A stretch of DNA of 6,764 bases from an uncultured Synergistaceae bacterium. Lineage in GTDB: Bacteria > Synergistota > Synergistia > Synergistales > Dethiosulfovibrionaceae. The first letter of the stretch is position 1. The number at the start of each line of letters is the position of its first letter. The position numbers were made by a program, and so were the translations under genes. The stretch spans positions 1 through 6,764 of the forward strand of contig CABTYW010000083.1 of assembly GCA_902489135.1 (NCBI GenBank), in the 5' to 3' direction. The notes beneath the pieces were generated by a model. That model worked only from the letters and a program-made list of their open reading frames with translations, was not told the origin of the DNA and searched no databases. Positions 5,129-6,764 of this stretch are shown here, piece after piece.

Positions 5129-6326
5129 AAGACGGAAAATGTACCTTCGGATGGTGACGAGTTCGCTCATTCGCCGCGCGTCGCGGCTGATTATCGCCGT
5201 GCTCGCCGTCGCCATCGGCGCCACTATTTTGTCGGGCCTGGTGACCATCTATTATGATATTCCGCGCCAGCTGGGGCGGGAATTCCGCTCCTACGGCGCC
5301 AATTTGCTGCTGCTCCCCGAGGGTGACGGCCGAATCAGCCGTGAGGATATGAAACAGGCGGCCCGCATCATCGGCGGTGACCGGATGGTGGGCATGGCGC
5401 CCTATCGCTATTGGACGGTGAAAGTCAACGAACAGCCCTGCATCATCGCCGGCACCGATCTGGTCCAGGCCGGGAAGAACAGCCCCTTCTGGTACGTGGA
5501 AGGCCGGTGGGGCAGCGCCGCCGCTCCCGATCGGGTCATGGTGGGCAAGGAAATTGCCGAAACGCTCAATCTCTCAGTCGGCGACAGCTTCACCGTGGTG
5601 GGCGTCAAGTACGGCCGCCGCGCCGAAGCTTCGGGGCAGAATTTGTCGGCTGAGGAGAACCGCGTCCGCGACGAAGGCGAACAGAATTTCGCAAAGAAAC
5701 TGACGGTCTGCGCCATTATCACCACCGGCGGTGCGGAAGAGGGATTTATCTTCGCCGACGTGGACATGCTCGACGATCTCATCGGCGACGGCTTTCGCGG
5801 CGACGCCGTGGAGTGCAGCGTCGTGGCCGATTCCAAGCAGATGGAAGAGCTTACTTCGCTTTTGGAAGCGAAGCTGCCCGGCATTCGACCGCGCGCCGTA
5901 CGCCGTCTCACCCAGTCGCAGGACATCGTCCTGGGCAAACTGCAGGCGCTGGTGCTGCTGGTCACCGCCGTGGTGCTGATCATCACCATGATCTCCGTCT
6001 CCACCACCATGATGGCCATGGTGGCCGAACGCCGTCGCGAGATTGCTCTCAAGAAAGCGCTCGGCGCCGAAAACCGCCTCGTCATGGGCGAACTGTTGGG
6101 CGAAGGCGTACTGCTGGGCCTTGTGGGCAGCGTTGTCGGCGTGTTCCTCGGCTTCCAATTCGCCCAGCGCGTCAGCCTCAACGTTTTCGGCCGGGCCATC
6201 AACTTTCCGTGGCTCATTATTCCCGTCACCATCGCAGTTTTCATCGCAGTTACCGTGCTGGCTTCAGTTCTGCCGGTGCGCCGGGTGATGGACATTCATC
6301 CCGCGATCGTCCTGAAAGGGGAATAG
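5118..6326 (+). CDS. FtsX/MacB-type ABC transporter permease, second subunit
   Basis: Second permease of the same ABC unit (Cj1662-like), 402 aa. It has the same plan as its neighbour: N-terminal basic segment and helix (about 22-45), extracytoplasmic MacB-like domain (about 46-270), and three C-terminal helices near 276-302, 330-352 and 365-386. The coupling motif ERRREIALKKALGA is at 304-317 and the tail reads MDIHPAIVLKGE. The two permeases share layout and motifs but differ clearly in their exported domains, consistent with an old duplication and a heterodimer. This domain contains a charged insertion (about residues 171-193, RRAEASGQNLSAEENRVRDE) before AKKLTVCAII. The start ATG 5118 lies inside the end of the upstream gene and is preceded by GGAGG (5107-5111, 6 nt spacing). 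Only 2 nt separate its stop from the ATPase gene, so the three ABC genes are almost certainly co-translated. Confidence 0.9.
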   Translation: MANKRRKMYLRMVTSSLIRRASRLIIAVLAVAIGATILSGLVTIYYDIPRQLGREFRSYGANLLLLPEGDGRISREDMKQAARIIGGDRMVGMAPYRYWTVKVNEQPCIIAGTDLVQAGKNSPFWYVEGRWGSAAAPDRVMVGKEIAETLNLSVGDSFTVVGVKYGRRAEASGQNLSAEENRVRDEGEQNFAKKLTVCAIITTGGAEEGFIFADVDMLDDLIGDGFRGDAVECSVVADSKQMEELTSLLEAKLPGIRPRAVRRLTQSQDIVLGKLQALVLLVTAVVLIITMISVSTTMMAMVAERRREIALKKALGAENRLVMGELLGEGVLLGLVGSVVGVFLGFQFAQRVSLNVFGRAINFPWLIIPVTIAVFIAVTVLASVLPVRRVMDIHPAIVLKGE

Positions 6327-6328
6327 AA

Positions 6329-6764
6329 GTGGGTAAAATTCTTGAATTGAAAGACGTTTCAAAGATTTACGGCGATCTTCACGCGCTCTCCCATGTGAGC
6401 CTGACGGTAAACGAAGGCGAGTGGGTGTCCATTATGGGGCCTTCGGGCTCGGGCAAAACGACGATGCTGAACATCGTCGGCTGCATGGACACGCCCTCCG
6501 AGGGCAGCGTCGTGCTCGACGGCGTCGATGTGAGTTGCGAGTGCGCTTCCAATCTGACGAAAATCCGCCGCGACAAAATCGGGCTGATTTTTCAGCAGTT
6601 TCACCTGATCAGCTATCTTTCCGCGCTGGAAAACGTCATGGTGGCTCAGTACTACCACAGCATGCCCGACGAGAAAGAGGCCATGGAGGCTCTGGAAAAA
6701 GTAGGGCTGGGTTCGCGCGCCCGTCATCTGCCGGCGCAGCTTTCCGGCGGCGAGCAGCAGCGCG
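6329..6764 (+). CDS. ABC transporter ATP-binding protein, LolD/MacB type (partial, cut by window edge)
   Basis: ATPase subunit for the two FtsX-type permeases (Cj1663-like). The frame starts at GTG 6329, 2 nt after the previous stop, with AGGGGA (6317-6322) 6 nt upstream, and runs open to the edge, giving 145 complete residues of an expected 220-240. The N-terminus reads MGKILELKDVSKIYGD, a usual start of this family, with the A-loop aromatic Tyr14. Walker A is GPSGSGKT at 37-44, the Q-loop is FQQFHL at 88-93, and the signature LSGGEQQR is at 138-145, where the sequence ends. Walker B, the D-loop and the switch histidine lie outside. A QQFHLISYLSALENV segment after the Q-loop is typical of the LolD/MacB/FtsE class that pairs with FtsX permeases. 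There is no sign of frame disruption; the truncation is only the window boundary. Confidence 0.93.
   Translation, partial: MGKILELKDVSKIYGDLHALSHVSLTVNEGEWVSIMGPSGSGKTTMLNIVGCMDTPSEGSVVLDGVDVSCECASNLTKIRRDKIGLIFQQFHLISYLSALENVMVAQYYHSMPDEKEAMEALEKVGLGSRARHLPAQLSGGEQQR

Noticed and set aside
3842..6326. Possibility that the two adjacent permeases are one split gene
   Set aside because: Each has its own ribosome site, a complete four-helix FtsX plan, coupling motif and C-terminal tail. The 11-nt overlap is normal operon packing, not a frameshift.

Overview
The window is about 60% GC by eye and almost fully coding on the plus strand. It carries one co-directional iron-uptake operon that runs off the right edge. 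The predicted signal peptides, periplasmic P19 and exported domains point to a diderm bacterium. The protein style would fit a host-associated anaerobe such as a Synergistota member (Pyramidobacter-like) or a Desulfovibrio relative. That assignment is an impression from composition and homologue style, not a demonstration.

Layout: (1) 1-150, the C-terminal tail of an unidentified upstream gene. (2) 151-345, an intergenic region with a good sigma-70-type promoter (161-188), a perfect 18-bp palindrome over the expected transcription start (198-215, candidate metalloregulator operator) and a leader of roughly 150 nt. (3) 346-1782, an FTR1-family iron permease with an exported N-terminal domain and both REGxE motifs. 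(4) 1858-2454, the periplasmic P19 (Tpd/FetP/FtrA-type) metal-binding protein with a complete metal site. (5) 2455-2558, a non-coding gap with an intrinsic terminator-like hairpin preceded by a possible 8-codon leader ORF. (6) 2559-3827, a polytopic FtrD-like (DUF2318) protein with five clustered cysteines, apparently starting at a rare ATT codon. (7) 3842-5128 and 5118-6326, two FtsX/MacB-type ABC permeases overlapping by 11 nt. (8) 6329 to the edge, the matching LolD/MacB-type ATPase, cut off just after its signature motif.

The gene set and order resemble the known P19 systems: Campylobacter jejuni Cj1658-Cj1663, fetMP-fetABCDEF of uropathogenic E. coli, and in part Bordetella/Brucella ftrABCD. 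The inferred division of labour is as follows. P19 binds iron (with copper) in the periplasm. The FTR1 permease moves iron through the inner membrane. The FtrD-like protein probably handles electrons for the redox step. The FtsX-type ABC unit has an undetermined but conserved accessory role.

This is therefore a recognisable system, not an undescribed one. The less ordinary observations are regulatory: the ATT start, the terminator/mini-ORF between p19 and the FtrD-like gene, the promoter palindrome and a small hairpin ahead of p19.
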